Shown piece after piece: positions 25,659 through 34,086 of a DNA stretch of 64,000 nt. Source of the DNA: Isoptericola sp044389085 (GTDB lineage: Bacteria; Actinomycetota; Actinomycetes; Actinomycetales; Cellulomonadaceae). The notes under the pieces are model-generated. The model did no database searches, was not told the origin of the DNA, and saw nothing but the letters and a program-made list of their open reading frames with translations. Each line of letters starts with the position of its first letter. Position 1 is the first letter of the stretch. Both the position numbers and the translations under genes were made by a program. The DNA lies in contig NZ_JBIRXP010000001.1 in assembly GCF_044389085.1 (NCBI RefSeq), positions 62,001 to 126,000 on the forward strand, given 5' to 3'.

Positions 25659-26602
25659 GCAGCGGCGGTGGTCGCGACGATGGTCCGCGGGCGCGCCGGG
25701 CGCCGGCGTGCGGCGAGGAGCCCCGCGATCACGGAGGTTACGGCGATGACCAGGCCCGCGACGATCGCGGCCTGGCCGACCGAGCCGAGGGTGGCGCCGA
25801 GCTGCACCGGTCCGCCGTCGTACACCAGGCTCTCGCCCCGGGACCGCACGGCACTGCCGGCGATGAACAGGGTGCCTGCCAGCGCGACCCCGAGGCACAC
25901 CTGGACGGCGCCCAGCAGGCGCGCCGCGCTCGTGGCGCGCACGGCGTCGTCGTGCGGGGCGGGTACGCCGTGCAGCGGCGGACGGCGGACGACGGCGCGG
26001 AGTGCGAGGAGCGTCGCGAGGACCGTGGCGACGATCCCGAGCAGCATCGGCGCGCCGTAGGGCCAGCCGGGGTAGGGGCCGGAGGAGCCGGTGGTCACGC
26101 CGCCGTCGGGGAGCGTCACGGGGCCCGTCGCGTACGCCCGACCCGACGCGTCAGCCGTGATGCCGCACACGACCAGCGTGACGGCCAGCAGTGTGGCCGT
26201 GACCAGCACGACGACCAGGCGGGCCCCGCCCACGGAACGGGCCGTGCGGCGTCCCAGTGGCGCGGCGCGGACCTCGCCCGCGGGCCGGGGCCAGGTCCGC
26301 TCGCCGATCGCGCGGACCGCGCAGAACACGAGGGCAATGGAGAACGGCGCCATCGCCTGGAGCAGCCCGGGTGCCGGGGCCCAGCCCGGCCAGACGACCG
26401 GCTGGGCGGCGAGCGCGACGGCGCAGACGGCAGCCGCCGCGAATGCGCCCCAGGACATCAGCGCCTCGTGCCGACGCGCCGCGCGGGCGGGGTCGCCGCC
26501 GTCGTCGGTCGTGCGCCGGGAGGTGAGGAGCAGGACGAACCACACAAGGAACGCCGGCAGCACGACCCAGACCATCCCCACCAGCACGACCACAGCGGAC
26601 AT
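25655..26602 (-). CDS. Polytopic membrane protein in operon with YtrA-type regulator
   Basis: A 315-residue protein with seven or so hydrophobic segments and short charged loops. An RBS (AGGAGG) precedes the ATG at 26602. I recognise no specific family; DUF1648-type proteins often sit beside GntR genes, but I do not see that domain clearly. ATGA overlap with the downstream regulator shows translational coupling, so the regulator probably controls this protein and itself. Confidence 0.75.
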   Translation of the reverse strand: MSAVVVLVGMVWVVLPAFLVWFVLLLTSRRTTDDGGDPARAARRHEALMSWGAFAAAAVCAVALAAQPVVWPGWAPAPGLLQAMAPFSIALVFCAVRAIGERTWPRPAGEVRAAPLGRRTARSVGGARLVVVLVTATLLAVTLVVCGITADASGRAYATGPVTLPDGGVTTGSSGPYPGWPYGAPMLLGIVATVLATLLALRAVVRRPPLHGVPAPHDDAVRATSAARLLGAVQVCLGVALAGTLFIAGSAVRSRGESLVYDGGPVQLGATLGSVGQAAIVAGLVIAVTSVIAGLLAARRRPARPRTIVATTAAA

Positions 26603-26627
26603 GCGAACCTCCTGACCGAGCGACGAG

Positions 26628-26657
26628 ACCAATGAATCAATGGAGTGAACCATTGGT
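26628..26657. promoter_or_regulatory. Candidate operator of the GntR operon
   Basis: Repeats of CAATGG/CCATTG: ACCAATG at 26628-26634, CAATGG at 26638-26643 and CCATTG at 26650-26655. They form nested inverted repeats 26-55 bases upstream of the membrane-protein start, a usual place for a YtrA-type operator. Confidence 0.45.
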
Positions 26658-26694
26658 TGCCGCGTGCGTCCAGCGAGAGCTGTGCGCCGACCCG

Positions 26695-27558
26695 TCAGAG
26701 ACGCGGCGGTCCCTGGCGTACCCGCTCGAGCAGGCGCTCCGGCGTCGCGGCCTCCGGGTCCCACCAGGAGTCGATGAACCACGTCGCGCCGGCGTCCGCG
26801 AACGCGCGGGCCTGCTCGCGGGCCTCGCCCCGGTCGGGGGAGAGCAGGCCCGAGGCGACGACGTCGAACGGTCCGGCGTCGGGCCCGCGCCGCTCGGCGA
26901 TCCATCCGGTGAGCTCGCGGACGGCCTCGGGCCCGGCCTCCGCCTCCTCCGGCGTCGCGCCGCGCACCTGCACGACGATCCCGTCCCAGCGCAGGGTGCG
27001 CTCCAGGTTCTTCAGCGGTGGGTTCGCGGCGTCCCAGACACCGACGGGCCAGACGGGGATCCCGCCGTGGACCGGAGGAGCGGCGAACCGGAACGGACCG
27101 GTGCGCACCTGCGCGCCGTCGGCCTCGAACTCCTCGCCCGACCACGAGGTGCGGAGCCACTCCAGGGTCTCGTCGAGTGCCTGTGCCCGCTCCTTCAGGG
27201 CGGTGACCTGCCCGGGGACGGACGTGAAGCCGCGGTCGTCGAGCACGCCGACACCGGCCGGGAGCACCAGGCGGCCGCCGGACAGGTGGTCGACCGTCAG
27301 CGCGCGCTGCGCGAGCTCCCAGGCACGGTGCCGCGGCACCGCGAAGACCATCGCGCCCAGCGTGATGCGCTCCGTGACGGCCGCGGCGCCCGCGAGGACC
27401 GAGAACGGGTCCCAGGCGGTCAGGGCGTCGCCGCCCCAGTCGCCCATGCTCATCCCGTCCCAGCTGAAGAAGCCGTCCCAGCCGTGCGCCTCGCACTCCC
27501 GGGCCAGAGCGACGTTCTGCTGCGGGGTGCCGAAGCTGCCGACGAACCCGAACCTCAT
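26695..27558 (-). CDS. LLM class flavin-dependent oxidoreductase
   Basis: A 287-residue member of the luciferase-like monooxygenase superfamily. The N-terminal strand MRFGFVGSFG, the central TERITLGAMVFAVPRHRAWELAQRALTVDHLSGGRL segment (about 62-97) and GVGVLDD are typical. It probably uses reduced FMN or F420; the substrate is unknown. AAGGAG precedes the ATG at 27558, so the longer open frame upstream is rejected. Confidence 0.85.
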   Translation of the reverse strand: MRFGFVGSFGTPQQNVALARECEAHGWDGFFSWDGMSMGDWGGDALTAWDPFSVLAGAAAVTERITLGAMVFAVPRHRAWELAQRALTVDHLSGGRLVLPAGVGVLDDRGFTSVPGQVTALKERAQALDETLEWLRTSWSGEEFEADGAQVRTGPFRFAAPPVHGGIPVWPVGVWDAANPPLKNLERTLRWDGIVVQVRGATPEEAEAGPEAVRELTGWIAERRGPDAGPFDVVASGLLSPDRGEAREQARAFADAGATWFIDSWWDPEAATPERLLERVRQGPPRL

Positions 27559-27636
27559 GCGCGTCTCCTTCGTCGTCCAGGGATCTCTGCCGACGCTACG
27601 CGCGGCGTCCGACACGGCCGTGGAATCCAGGGAACG

Positions 27637-27642
27637 TAGGGT
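27637..27642 (+). promoter_or_regulatory. -10 box (TAGGGT), leaderless start of rnhA
   Basis: TAGGGT ends six bases before the GTG at 27649 and favours that start over the in-frame GTG at 27643. Confidence 0.55.
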
Positions 27643-27648
27643 GTGCGG

Positions 27649-28101
27649 GTGCCTGACGAGAACGAGAAGCCCCTGGTCGAGATGTGGACCGACGGTGCCT
27701 GCAAGGGCAACCCCGGCATCGGCGGCTGGGGTGCGCTGATGCGCTCCGGGGAGCACACCAAGGAGCTCTACGGCGGCGAGACCGTCACGACGAACAACCG
27801 CATGGAGCTCACCGCCGTCGTCGAGGGCCTGCGGGCGCTCAAGCGGCCCAGCACCGTGGTGATCCACGTCGACTCGTCGTACGTGATGAACGGCATGCGC
27901 ACCTGGATCGCCGGCTGGAAGCGCAACGGCTGGACCACCGCCGCCAAGAAGCCCGTGAAGAACGTGGACCTGTGGCAGGCGCTGGACGCCGAGGTCACCA
28001 AGCACGACGTGCGCTGGGTGTGGGTGAAGGGGCACGCCGGCGACCCGGGGAACGAGCGCGCGGACGCCCTGGCGAACCTCGGGGTCGACTCCGTCCGCTG
28101 A
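27649..28101 (+). CDS. rnhA: Ribonuclease HI
   Basis: A 150-residue RNase HI, the usual bacterial size. The catalytic residues are in WTDGACKGNPG (Asp), NRMELTAV (Glu), VDSSYV (Asp) and NERADALA (Asp). It removes the RNA strand of RNA/DNA hybrids. The GTG at 27649 is chosen from the leaderless -10 box. Stand-alone gene before lpdA. Confidence 0.95.
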   Translation: MPDENEKPLVEMWTDGACKGNPGIGGWGALMRSGEHTKELYGGETVTTNNRMELTAVVEGLRALKRPSTVVIHVDSSYVMNGMRTWIAGWKRNGWTTAAKKPVKNVDLWQALDAEVTKHDVRWVWVKGHAGDPGNERADALANLGVDSVR

Positions 28102-28154
28102 GCCGGCGGGGAAGGTGCGACGGACGTCACGCCGCAGGGGGTGGCGCGCGCTAA

Positions 28155-28160
28155 TAGGCT
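28155..28160 (+). promoter_or_regulatory. -10 box (TAGGCT), leaderless start of lpdA
   Basis: TAGGCT ends six bases before the ATG at 28167. TAATAG at 28152-28157 overlaps it. No RBS is present. Confidence 0.5.
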
Positions 28161-28166
28161 GGGCCC

Positions 28167-29570
28167 ATGGCTTCCCACTACGACGTCGTCCTCCTCGGGG
28201 CTGGCCCCGGCGGCTATGTCGCCGCGATCCGTGCGGCCCAGCTCGGCAAGTCCGTCGCCATCATCGAGGAGAAGTACTGGGGTGGTGTCTGCCTCAACGT
28301 GGGCTGCATCCCCTCCAAGGCGCTGCTGCGCAACGCGGAGCTCGCCCACATCTTCAACCACCAGGCCGACTTCTTCGGCATGTCCGGTGACGTGACGTTC
28401 GACTTCGGCAAGGCGTTCGACCGGTCCCGCGAGGTCGCGGACGGCCGCACCAAGGGCGTCCACTTCCTCATGAAGAAGAACAAGATCACCGAGCTCGACG
28501 GCCGCGGCACGTTCCGCGACGCGAACACGATCGAGGTCGCGCTCAACAAGGGCGGCACCGAGACGGTCACGTTCGACAACGCCATCATCGCCACCGGCTC
28601 GCAGGTCAAGCTGCTCCCGGGCGTCGAGCTGTCCGAGAACGTCGTGACCTACGAGAAGCAGATCATGACGCGCGAGCTGCCCGAGTCGATCGCCATCGTC
28701 GGCGCCGGCGCCATCGGCATGGAGTTCGCGTACGTCCTCAAGAACTACGGCGTGGACGTCACGATCATCGAGTTCCTCGACCGCGCCCTGCCGAACGAGG
28801 ACGCCGACGTCTCCAAGGAGATCGCCAAGCAGTACAAGAAGCTCGGCATCAAGCTCCTCACGTCGACCGCCGTCCAGACGATCAAGGACAACGGCTCGTC
28901 CGTCACCGTCTCCTACAAGGGCGTCAAGGACGACAAGCCCGGCGAGATCGTCGTCGACAAGGTGCTCTCCGCCGTCGGCTTCGCGCCGAACGTCGAGAAC
29001 TTCGGCCTCGAGAACACTGGCGTGCAGCTCACCGAGCGCGGCGCCATCGCCATCGACGACCACATGCGCACCAACGTGCCGCACATCTTCGCCATCGGCG
29101 ACGTCACCGCCAAGCTCATGCTGGCGCACGTCGCGGAGGCGCAGGGCGTCGTCGCCGCCGAGACCATCGGCGGGGCCGAGACCCAGACCCTCGGCGACTA
29201 CCGCATGATGCCGCGCGCCACGTTCTGCTCCCCGCAGGTCGCGTCGTTCGGCCTCACCGAGCAGCAGGCCAAGGACGAGGGCTACGACGTGAAGGTCGCC
29301 TCCTTCCCGTTCATGGCCAACGGCAAGGCCCACGGCCTCGGCGACCCCACCGGCTTCGTCAAGATCGTCGCCGACGCCAAGTACAACGAGCTGCTCGGCG
29401 CCCACATGATCGGCCCCGACGTCTCCGAGCTGCTGCCCGAGCTCACCCTCGCGCAGAAGTGGGACCTCACCGCCGACGAGGTCGCGCGGAACGTGCACAC
29501 GCACCCGACGCTCTCCGAGGCCATCCAGGAGTCCATCCACGGCATCGTGGGGCACATGATCAACTTCTAG
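28167..29570 (+). CDS. lpdA: Dihydrolipoyl dehydrogenase (E3)
   Basis: A 467-residue flavoprotein disulfide reductase. It has the FAD-binding GAGPGGYVAA at residues 11-20, the redox pair C42/C47 in GGVCLNVGCIPSK, the NAD-binding GAGAIGMEFA near 178-187, FAIGDVTAKLML near 310-321 and the C-terminal His-Glu HPTLSE near 446-451. It reoxidises dihydrolipoamide in the pyruvate and 2-oxoglutarate dehydrogenase complexes. Its last codons (HMINF-stop) hold the attachment core of the downstream island, so the gene remains intact after insertion. Confidence 0.97.
   Translation: MASHYDVVLLGAGPGGYVAAIRAAQLGKSVAIIEEKYWGGVCLNVGCIPSKALLRNAELAHIFNHQADFFGMSGDVTFDFGKAFDRSREVADGRTKGVHFLMKKNKITELDGRGTFRDANTIEVALNKGGTETVTFDNAIIATGSQVKLLPGVELSENVVTYEKQIMTRELPESIAIVGAGAIGMEFAYVLKNYGVDVTIIEFLDRALPNEDADVSKEIAKQYKKLGIKLLTSTAVQTIKDNGSSVTVSYKGVKDDKPGEIVVDKVLSAVGFAPNVENFGLENTGVQLTERGAIAIDDHMRTNVPHIFAIGDVTAKLMLAHVAEAQGVVAAETIGGAETQTLGDYRMMPRATFCSPQVASFGLTEQQAKDEGYDVKVASFPFMANGKAHGLGDPTGFVKIVADAKYNELLGAHMIGPDVSELLPELTLAQKWDLTADEVARNVHTHPTLSEAIQESIHGIVGHMINF
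29555..29568 (+). other. attL core, 14-base direct repeat at the 3' end of lpdA
   Basis: CATGATCAACTTCT, the final codons of lpdA, recurs exactly at 60541-60554. With an integrase immediately inside, this marks the left junction of an integrated element of about 31 kb. Confidence 0.75.
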
Positions 29571-29582
29571 GAAGTAGGTCAA

Positions 29583-29599
29583 ATCGGACACCGTCCGAT
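29583..29599. other. Inverted repeat next to attL
   Basis: ATCGGAC-ACC-GTCCGAT, a 7-base inverted repeat 15 bases inside the left attachment core. It could be an integrase or excisionase arm site. Confidence 0.4.
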
Positions 29600-29608
29600 C
29601 GACTGGTC

Positions 29609-29652
29609 AGAGGCCCGGATCTGCGAGTTTTCGCAGGTCCGGGCCTCTTTTC
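29609..29652 (+). terminator. Intrinsic terminator downstream of lpdA
   Basis: AGAGGCCCGGA (29609-29619) pairs with TCCGGGCCTCT (29638-29648). The inner stem CTGCGA/TCGCAG has a GTTT loop, and a TTTT run follows. It belongs to the island but now serves lpdA and insulates the integrase gene. Confidence 0.85.
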
Positions 29653-29697
29653 TGTCGTGGTGCGGCCCGGACACCTAGAGACAGGAGTACCCCCTCC

Positions 29698-29727
29698 GTG
29701 CCACTAGAAGTGGCACGCAGGTGGCAC
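29698..29727. promoter_or_regulatory. GTGGCAC repeats upstream of the integrase
   Basis: A perfect 8-base inverted repeat, GTGCCACT-AGA-AGTGGCAC, at 29698-29716, followed by a further GTGGCAC at 29721-29727. This is probably a regulatory or arm-type site controlling integrase expression. Confidence 0.5.
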
Positions 29728-29744
29728 GAGACCAGGAGGTCGAG

Positions 29745-31040
29745 ATGGCTGGGAAGGGTACGGCGCGCCAGCGCCGCGAGTCGTGGGGCATGCTCCGTCA
29801 GCTGCCGTCGAAGCGGTGGCAGGCCCGGTACACGGGCCCCGACGGCAAGGTGTACTCGGCGCGCACGGAGGGCGGGCAACCGCTGACGTTCCTCACGAAA
29901 ACCGACGCGCGAGGGTTCCTCAACCAGACGCACGCGGCGATCGTGCGTGGGGAGTGGGAGTCGCCGGAGGACGCGGCCCGACGGCGGGAGGCCGAGGCGG
30001 CGGAAGCCGCGCGGCGGGACGTCACGTTCCGCGAGTACGCCTTGGCGTGGCTGGACCGGGTCCAGCACGAGCCGGGCAAGGGCGGCCGGACGCGGCGGCC
30101 GGGGACCGTGATGGTGTACCGCGGGCGGGTGCGCAACCACCTGCTGGGACCGCTCGGCGACATGCGGGTGCGCGACATCGACTCCGCCGTCGTGCGCGCG
30201 GTGTCGACCCAGCTCGCGGCGCGGCCGTCGGTGCTCAAGCCGGGCGCCGACCACAACGGGATCGCCGGCGACGCCGTCGACCTGCTCAAGATGATCCTGC
30301 GCGCCGCCATGCGCGACGGGCTGCTCGAGACGATGCCGGACGTCCCAACGCCGTCCCGCCGCTCCGTGCGGCACGACGCCGACCACACGCCCGAGGACGA
30401 CGTCGCCACGCCGCAGCAGGTCGACGCGCTCTACGCGGCCGCGCCGCCGCACTGGCGCATCGCCGTGCTGCTCGCGGCGTGGTGCCAGCTGCGCCGCGGC
30501 GAGGTGCTCGGGCTGCAGCGGCGCGACGTCGTCTGGAACCTCGACCGCACCGCCGCCACGCTGTACGTGCGGCGGCAGAAGAACGGCCTGACCGGGCAGC
30601 TCTCCGACCCGAAGTCCGAGAAGGGCGTGCGGTCCATGGCGGTGCCGCCGCTGATGGTCGAGCGGCTGCGGGAGCACCTCGACACGTTCGTCGGGACGGG
30701 GAAGAACGCGCCGGTCGTGCCGCTGCGGGAGCGGGGCAACCAGCACCTGTCGACGACGACGTGGAACAACGCCTGGGCGGAGGCGCGCGAGCAGGTGGCC
30801 GGGCTGCCCCAGGGATACAGGTTCCACGACCTTCGGCACACCGGGCTCACCCGCTTCGCGCAGGAGGGCGCGACCCTCGCCGAGCTGATGCGGCGCGGAG
30901 GCCACTCGGACGTCAACGTCGTGCTGCGGTACCAGAAGGCGACCATGGCGCGGGACATCGACCTCGCCGCGCGGATGAGCGCCACCGTGCTGTCGGAGCT
31001 CGAGTCCACCCGTGGCGACGACGGCACACCTATGTCGTGA
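29745..31040 (+). CDS. Site-specific tyrosine recombinase (phage-type integrase)
   Basis: A 431-residue tyrosine recombinase. The N-terminal AP2-like arm-binding part (RWQARYTGPDGKVYSA) is followed by a SAM-like core-binding domain. The catalytic domain has Arg in LRRGEVLGL, HDLRHTG (His and Arg), GGHSD (His) and the nucleophile Tyr in VVLRYQKA near the C-terminus. It integrates and excises the island at the lpdA 3' end. The ATG at 29745 follows AGGAGG by five bases and is preferred over the in-frame GTG at 29721. Confidence 0.95.
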   Translation: MAGKGTARQRRESWGMLRQLPSKRWQARYTGPDGKVYSARTEGGQPLTFLTKTDARGFLNQTHAAIVRGEWESPEDAARRREAEAAEAARRDVTFREYALAWLDRVQHEPGKGGRTRRPGTVMVYRGRVRNHLLGPLGDMRVRDIDSAVVRAVSTQLAARPSVLKPGADHNGIAGDAVDLLKMILRAAMRDGLLETMPDVPTPSRRSVRHDADHTPEDDVATPQQVDALYAAAPPHWRIAVLLAAWCQLRRGEVLGLQRRDVVWNLDRTAATLYVRRQKNGLTGQLSDPKSEKGVRSMAVPPLMVERLREHLDTFVGTGKNAPVVPLRERGNQHLSTTTWNNAWAEAREQVAGLPQGYRFHDLRHTGLTRFAQEGATLAELMRRGGHSDVNVVLRYQKATMARDIDLAARMSATVLSELESTRGDDGTPMS

Positions 31041-31077
31041 CGGCGGCACGAGCGTGCCGCCGGGGAGGAGCAGGGCC

Positions 31078-31293
31078 ATGGCAACCGCGCGCGTTCAGGA
31101 ACGGCCGACCGGGCGAGGGCGACTCGTCGCCCTCGCCGTCGCGGCCGACGAGCTCAGCGTGTCGGTCAAGACCGTCCGACGACGCATCGCCGACGGCACG
31201 GTGACCGGGTACCAAGTGGGGCGGCTCATCCGCGTCGACCTCGACGAGCTGCGCGAGCGGCTGGCGGTCGTCATGCCGGCAGTGCGCCGGTAG
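31078..31293 (+). CDS. Excisionase-like helix-turn-helix protein
   Basis: A 71-residue protein made almost entirely of a MerR/excisionase-type helix-turn-helix (LSVSVKTVRRRIADGTVTGYQVGRLIRVDLDELRERL, about residues 22-58). GGAGGAG precedes the ATG. It lies 37 bases after the integrase on the same strand, the usual place for an excisionase that directs recombination toward excision. Confidence 0.8.
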   Translation: MATARVQERPTGRGRLVALAVAADELSVSVKTVRRRIADGTVTGYQVGRLIRVDLDELRERLAVVMPAVRR

Positions 31294-31345
31294 CTGCCGG
31301 GTGCTTGCTCAGCGCGCTCTGGTGAGCTTGACCATCCTGCAGGGG

Positions 31346-32176
31346 TCATCGCTCGGAGCCACCAACGATCCTTGGCGGGTCGGCATCGAGCCGGGCGAGT
31401 GTGCCGTTGTCGTACTCGGCGAGGGTCACGTGCTCGACGGCTGTTCCGCCCGATCGGATCGTGGCCGCCAGGGTGCGAGCGTTGGCCCGGCAGGCACTTT
31501 GCTCCCGCCCCGTGGGGTAGGCACGGTCGATCGTCTCGGGAAGGACGAGCCGGCCGCCTACTTGGGGGTCCTTCGTCCGGCCCTCCCACCATCGCTCGAC
31601 GGCACGCCTACCCGCGATATCGCGGTCGACCTCGACCGAGATGATGTGCAGCCGGTCGTAGTCGGCCTTGGCGAGCGACTGGAGCAGCCGCTCACCGTAC
31701 GCAGGCGACGCCATCGTTCCCTCGATGACGACATCCAGTCGGTCCGCGAGCGCAGTGCGGCGGACGGCGTTGCATACCTCGGTCGACACCGTCTGCAGGA
31801 GAGGGCTCAGCTCGAGGGGGCGAAAGGTGCCACCGTCCGGGAGAGGTGCACCGACCAGGTCGGTGTAATCGCCTCGCTCGGCGCACCAGGACGCGAGGAA
31901 CGTCTTGGCGACGTCCGCATCGATCACGAGACGTGTCGACAGGTCGCGGACGGCGGTGGTGAGGATGCTCGACTTGCCGGCTCCGGGTGGGCCGGCCGTG
32001 ACGACGACGCAGGTGCCTCGGCTCGTCACGCCCTCCGCGTGAACCTCGAGGTACCAGTCCCGCGCTTCGCGGACGACGCGACGTAGGTCGCCGCGAGTCA
32101 GGAGCGAGTCGAGCGATGTACCACCCCGCACCAGGGCGAGCGCCGCGTCGTAGGTCTCGTCGCGCGAGTCAGTCAC
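31346..32176 (-). CDS. Zeta-type toxin (P-loop kinase)
   Basis: A 276-residue protein with Walker A GPPGAGKSS at residues 62-70 and DVVIEGTMASPAYGERLLQSL around 145-165, as in zeta toxins. Zeta kinases phosphorylate UDP-activated amino sugars and so block wall synthesis. The C-terminal RAYPTGREQSACRANARTL also suits this family. The GTG at 32176 overlaps the stop of the upstream gene by eight bases, so the two are translated together as toxin and antitoxin. It probably stabilises the island. Confidence 0.82.
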   Translation of the reverse strand: MTDSRDETYDAALALVRGGTSLDSLLTRGDLRRVVREARDWYLEVHAEGVTSRGTCVVVTAGPPGAGKSSILTTAVRDLSTRLVIDADVAKTFLASWCAERGDYTDLVGAPLPDGGTFRPLELSPLLQTVSTEVCNAVRRTALADRLDVVIEGTMASPAYGERLLQSLAKADYDRLHIISVEVDRDIAGRRAVERWWEGRTKDPQVGGRLVLPETIDRAYPTGREQSACRANARTLAATIRSGGTAVEHVTLAEYDNGTLARLDADPPRIVGGSER

Positions 32177-32594
32177 GCGCCTCAAGAATCCGGTCGATCT
32201 CTTCTTCGGAGAGGAAGCCGTCCTCGCACAACGACTCGAGCTCCTGCTGAGAGTCCTCGGAGAGGACGCCGTCGACCGGGTCGACGACGCGGGGGACCCA
32301 GTTCTCGGAGGCGACCAGCTGCTCCACCATCGCGTCGGATGAGCCGCCTTCGACGAACCGCCGCAGCACGATCTCCTCGACCGATTCCTTCTCCGCGGAC
32401 AGCGCACGTGCTCGGACGATCAGGCGATGCACGCTCGGCTGCGAAAGGTGCGCGAAGCGGGCGATCTCTCGCTGGGGCATACCGTCGAGCGAGGCGAGGT
32501 AGACCTGGCGCATCTGCTCGATCTCGGCCAGACGGGCGCGCGCGTACGCCAGCTTCAGCTCGGATCTGTGCTCGATGACGGGTGCGATGCTCAT
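32169..32594 (-). CDS. Putative antitoxin / helix-turn-helix partner of zeta toxin
   Basis: A 141-residue protein. A helix-turn-helix lies at about residues 38-63 (MPQREIARFAHLSQPSVHRLIVRARAL) and an acidic, helical C-terminus at about 75-140. It does not resemble epsilon antitoxin. The HTH suggests it represses its own operon and the acidic tail may neutralise the toxin. AAGGAGG precedes the ATG, and a palindrome overlaps the promoter. Confidence 0.72.
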   Translation of the reverse strand: MSIAPVIEHRSELKLAYARARLAEIEQMRQVYLASLDGMPQREIARFAHLSQPSVHRLIVRARALSAEKESVEEIVLRRFVEGGSSDAMVEQLVASENWVPRVVDPVDGVLSEDSQQELESLCEDGFLSEEEIDRILEARD

Positions 32595-32617
32595 GGCTGA
32601 CCTCCTTCTTCACCGAC

Positions 32618-32646
32618 AGGGTATCCAGTGATTCAATCTGAATCAA
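32618..32646 (-). promoter_or_regulatory. Toxin-antitoxin promoter with palindromic operator
   Basis: On the minus strand, TTGATT (32646-32641), a 17-base gap and TACCCT (32623-32618) form a good promoter. The palindrome TGATTC-AATCT-GAATCA at 32629-32645 overlaps the -35 box and spacer. This is typical of an autoregulated toxin-antitoxin operon. Confidence 0.65.
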
Positions 32647-32877
32647 GGTCTCGATGTTGTTCGCCGGCGGAGCTGCTCCGCACCGCAGGGTGGAGTGGCG
32701 CACGTGGCAGCAGTCGCGCGGACTTGGACCGCGTGAACGGCCGCCCACCCCCTGCGCCTTGACTTGGGATAGGAACCTCTCCGGGAACGGTCGAGCGTGA
32801 GTGGTTTCTATCCACGGCCATCGGTCCCGAGGCTGCGACGTCTCGTGGTGTGGTTCGCCCGATCGGCTGGCGAAGGG

Positions 32878-33086
32878 CTACAGCTCGGGCCCTCGGGCGC
32901 CGACGACAGCGGCGAGGCTCCGCACCAGGTTCCCGGGAGTGTGGGCGGCGTCGCATGCCGCCCGGCCGAGCTGGCGGCGTGCGTGCTCCCTCGCGACGTC
33001 GCGCACGTGGGCAGGACGTCGCCCGGCTCGCCGAGCGCCTCGTTCAGGGTGACCTGCTCCTCGGAGAGGCCGTCCTCCGCGTTCTC
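32878..33086 (-). pseudogene. Frameshifted C-terminal fragment of an unknown helical protein
   Basis: Two adjacent minus-strand frames with strongly GC-biased third positions read as one protein if joined: ENAEDGLSEEQVTLNEALG, then GDVLAHVRDVAREHARRQ and onward to GARGPEL and a TAG at 32878-32880. No start codon is present. It lies just after the esterase gene on the same strand. Family unknown. The rest of 32647-33111 holds no other gene I can support. Confidence 0.35.
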
Positions 33087-33111
33087 GGAGCGCGGCGAAC
33101 GGGGCCCTGCG

Positions 33112-34080
33112 TCAGGCGGTGGCCGAGAGCTCGCGGTCGAGGAACGCCACCAGTCGATCGAGGGCAGGTCCCGACGCGGCGCACCACCCGGGGAACGAGA
33201 AGATGCCGTGCGGGCTGTCCGTGAAGTGCGCGTGATCGACCCGCACGCCGGCGTGGCTCAGGGCGGCGGCGTAGCGCTCGCCGTCCTGGCGCAGGTAGTC
33301 GTGGTCAGCCGTGAGGACGAACGCCGGGGGAAGGTTCGCGTGGTCCGAGGCGAGCAGTGGTGACAGAAGCGGGTCGCTCGGGTCGCCGTGGTCGCCGAGG
33401 TAGGCGGAGACCGACCAAGGGGCGTCGGCGGGTCGCCCGAAGGGCCAGGTCGACCGGGGATTCATCATCGGCGCGTCCGGACGGAGGTCGAACGCCCCCT
33501 GCAGCAGGCCTTGCGCGCGGATCCGTGGCGCTCGCCGGTCGCGCGCCATCAGCGTGACCGTTGCGGTGAGCGTTGCTCCCGCGCTCTCGCCCACGACGGC
33601 GAGCCTTGCTGCATCGCCACCGAGCGCGCCGGCCTCGTCCGCGACCCAGCAGGTGACGGCGAAGCAGTCCTCGCCCGCCGCAGGCGCCGGGTGCTCGGGA
33701 GCCAGGCGGTAGCCCGGCGAGACGACCACGGCGCCGAGCCGTGCCGCGACGTGGCTCGACAGCCACGTCGTCATGTACTCATCGCCGTAGACGAAGCCGC
33801 CGCCGGGCAGCGTCACGATGAGCGGGCGGGCGTCGACGTCACGACCGGGCGGCCGGTACAGCCGCGCGGGGATGTCCCCGGCCGGCCCCGGCATGGTGAT
33901 CTCCTCGACGACGACCGTGGACTCCGGGCGGCCGTTGAGGAACTCGCCGATCCATCGCGGCCCGGCGTGAGCGCGGAGGATCCGTCGCTTCGCGTCCGAC
34001 ATCGTCGCGGCCGGGCCCACGGCCGCGTTCAACGCCGCGCTGAGGATCCGCACCCGCCACGGCAGCCCCATCCGACCCAC
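33112..34080 (-). CDS. Alpha/beta hydrolase, HSL-type esterase
   Basis: A 322-residue hydrolase. The oxyanion-hole motif is LPGGGFVYGD (PGGG in place of HGGG) near residues 90-99, the nucleophile elbow GESAGAT is near 163-169, the acid is in LTADHDYLR and the base His is in DSPHGIFSF. It probably hydrolyses short-chain esters. GGGAGG precedes the ATG, only six bases after the stop of the ABC membrane gene, so it is the last gene of the sigma-factor operon. Confidence 0.85.
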   Translation of the reverse strand: MGRMGLPWRVRILSAALNAAVGPAATMSDAKRRILRAHAGPRWIGEFLNGRPESTVVVEEITMPGPAGDIPARLYRPPGRDVDARPLIVTLPGGGFVYGDEYMTTWLSSHVAARLGAVVVSPGYRLAPEHPAPAAGEDCFAVTCWVADEAGALGGDAARLAVVGESAGATLTATVTLMARDRRAPRIRAQGLLQGAFDLRPDAPMMNPRSTWPFGRPADAPWSVSAYLGDHGDPSDPLLSPLLASDHANLPPAFVLTADHDYLRQDGERYAAALSHAGVRVDHAHFTDSPHGIFSFPGWCAASGPALDRLVAFLDRELSATA

Positions 34081-34086
34081 CTCCCG

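Noticed and set aside
27768..29591. A 607-codon frame opposite lpdA
   Set aside because: lpdA has complete motifs on the other strand; the reverse frame is a shadow.
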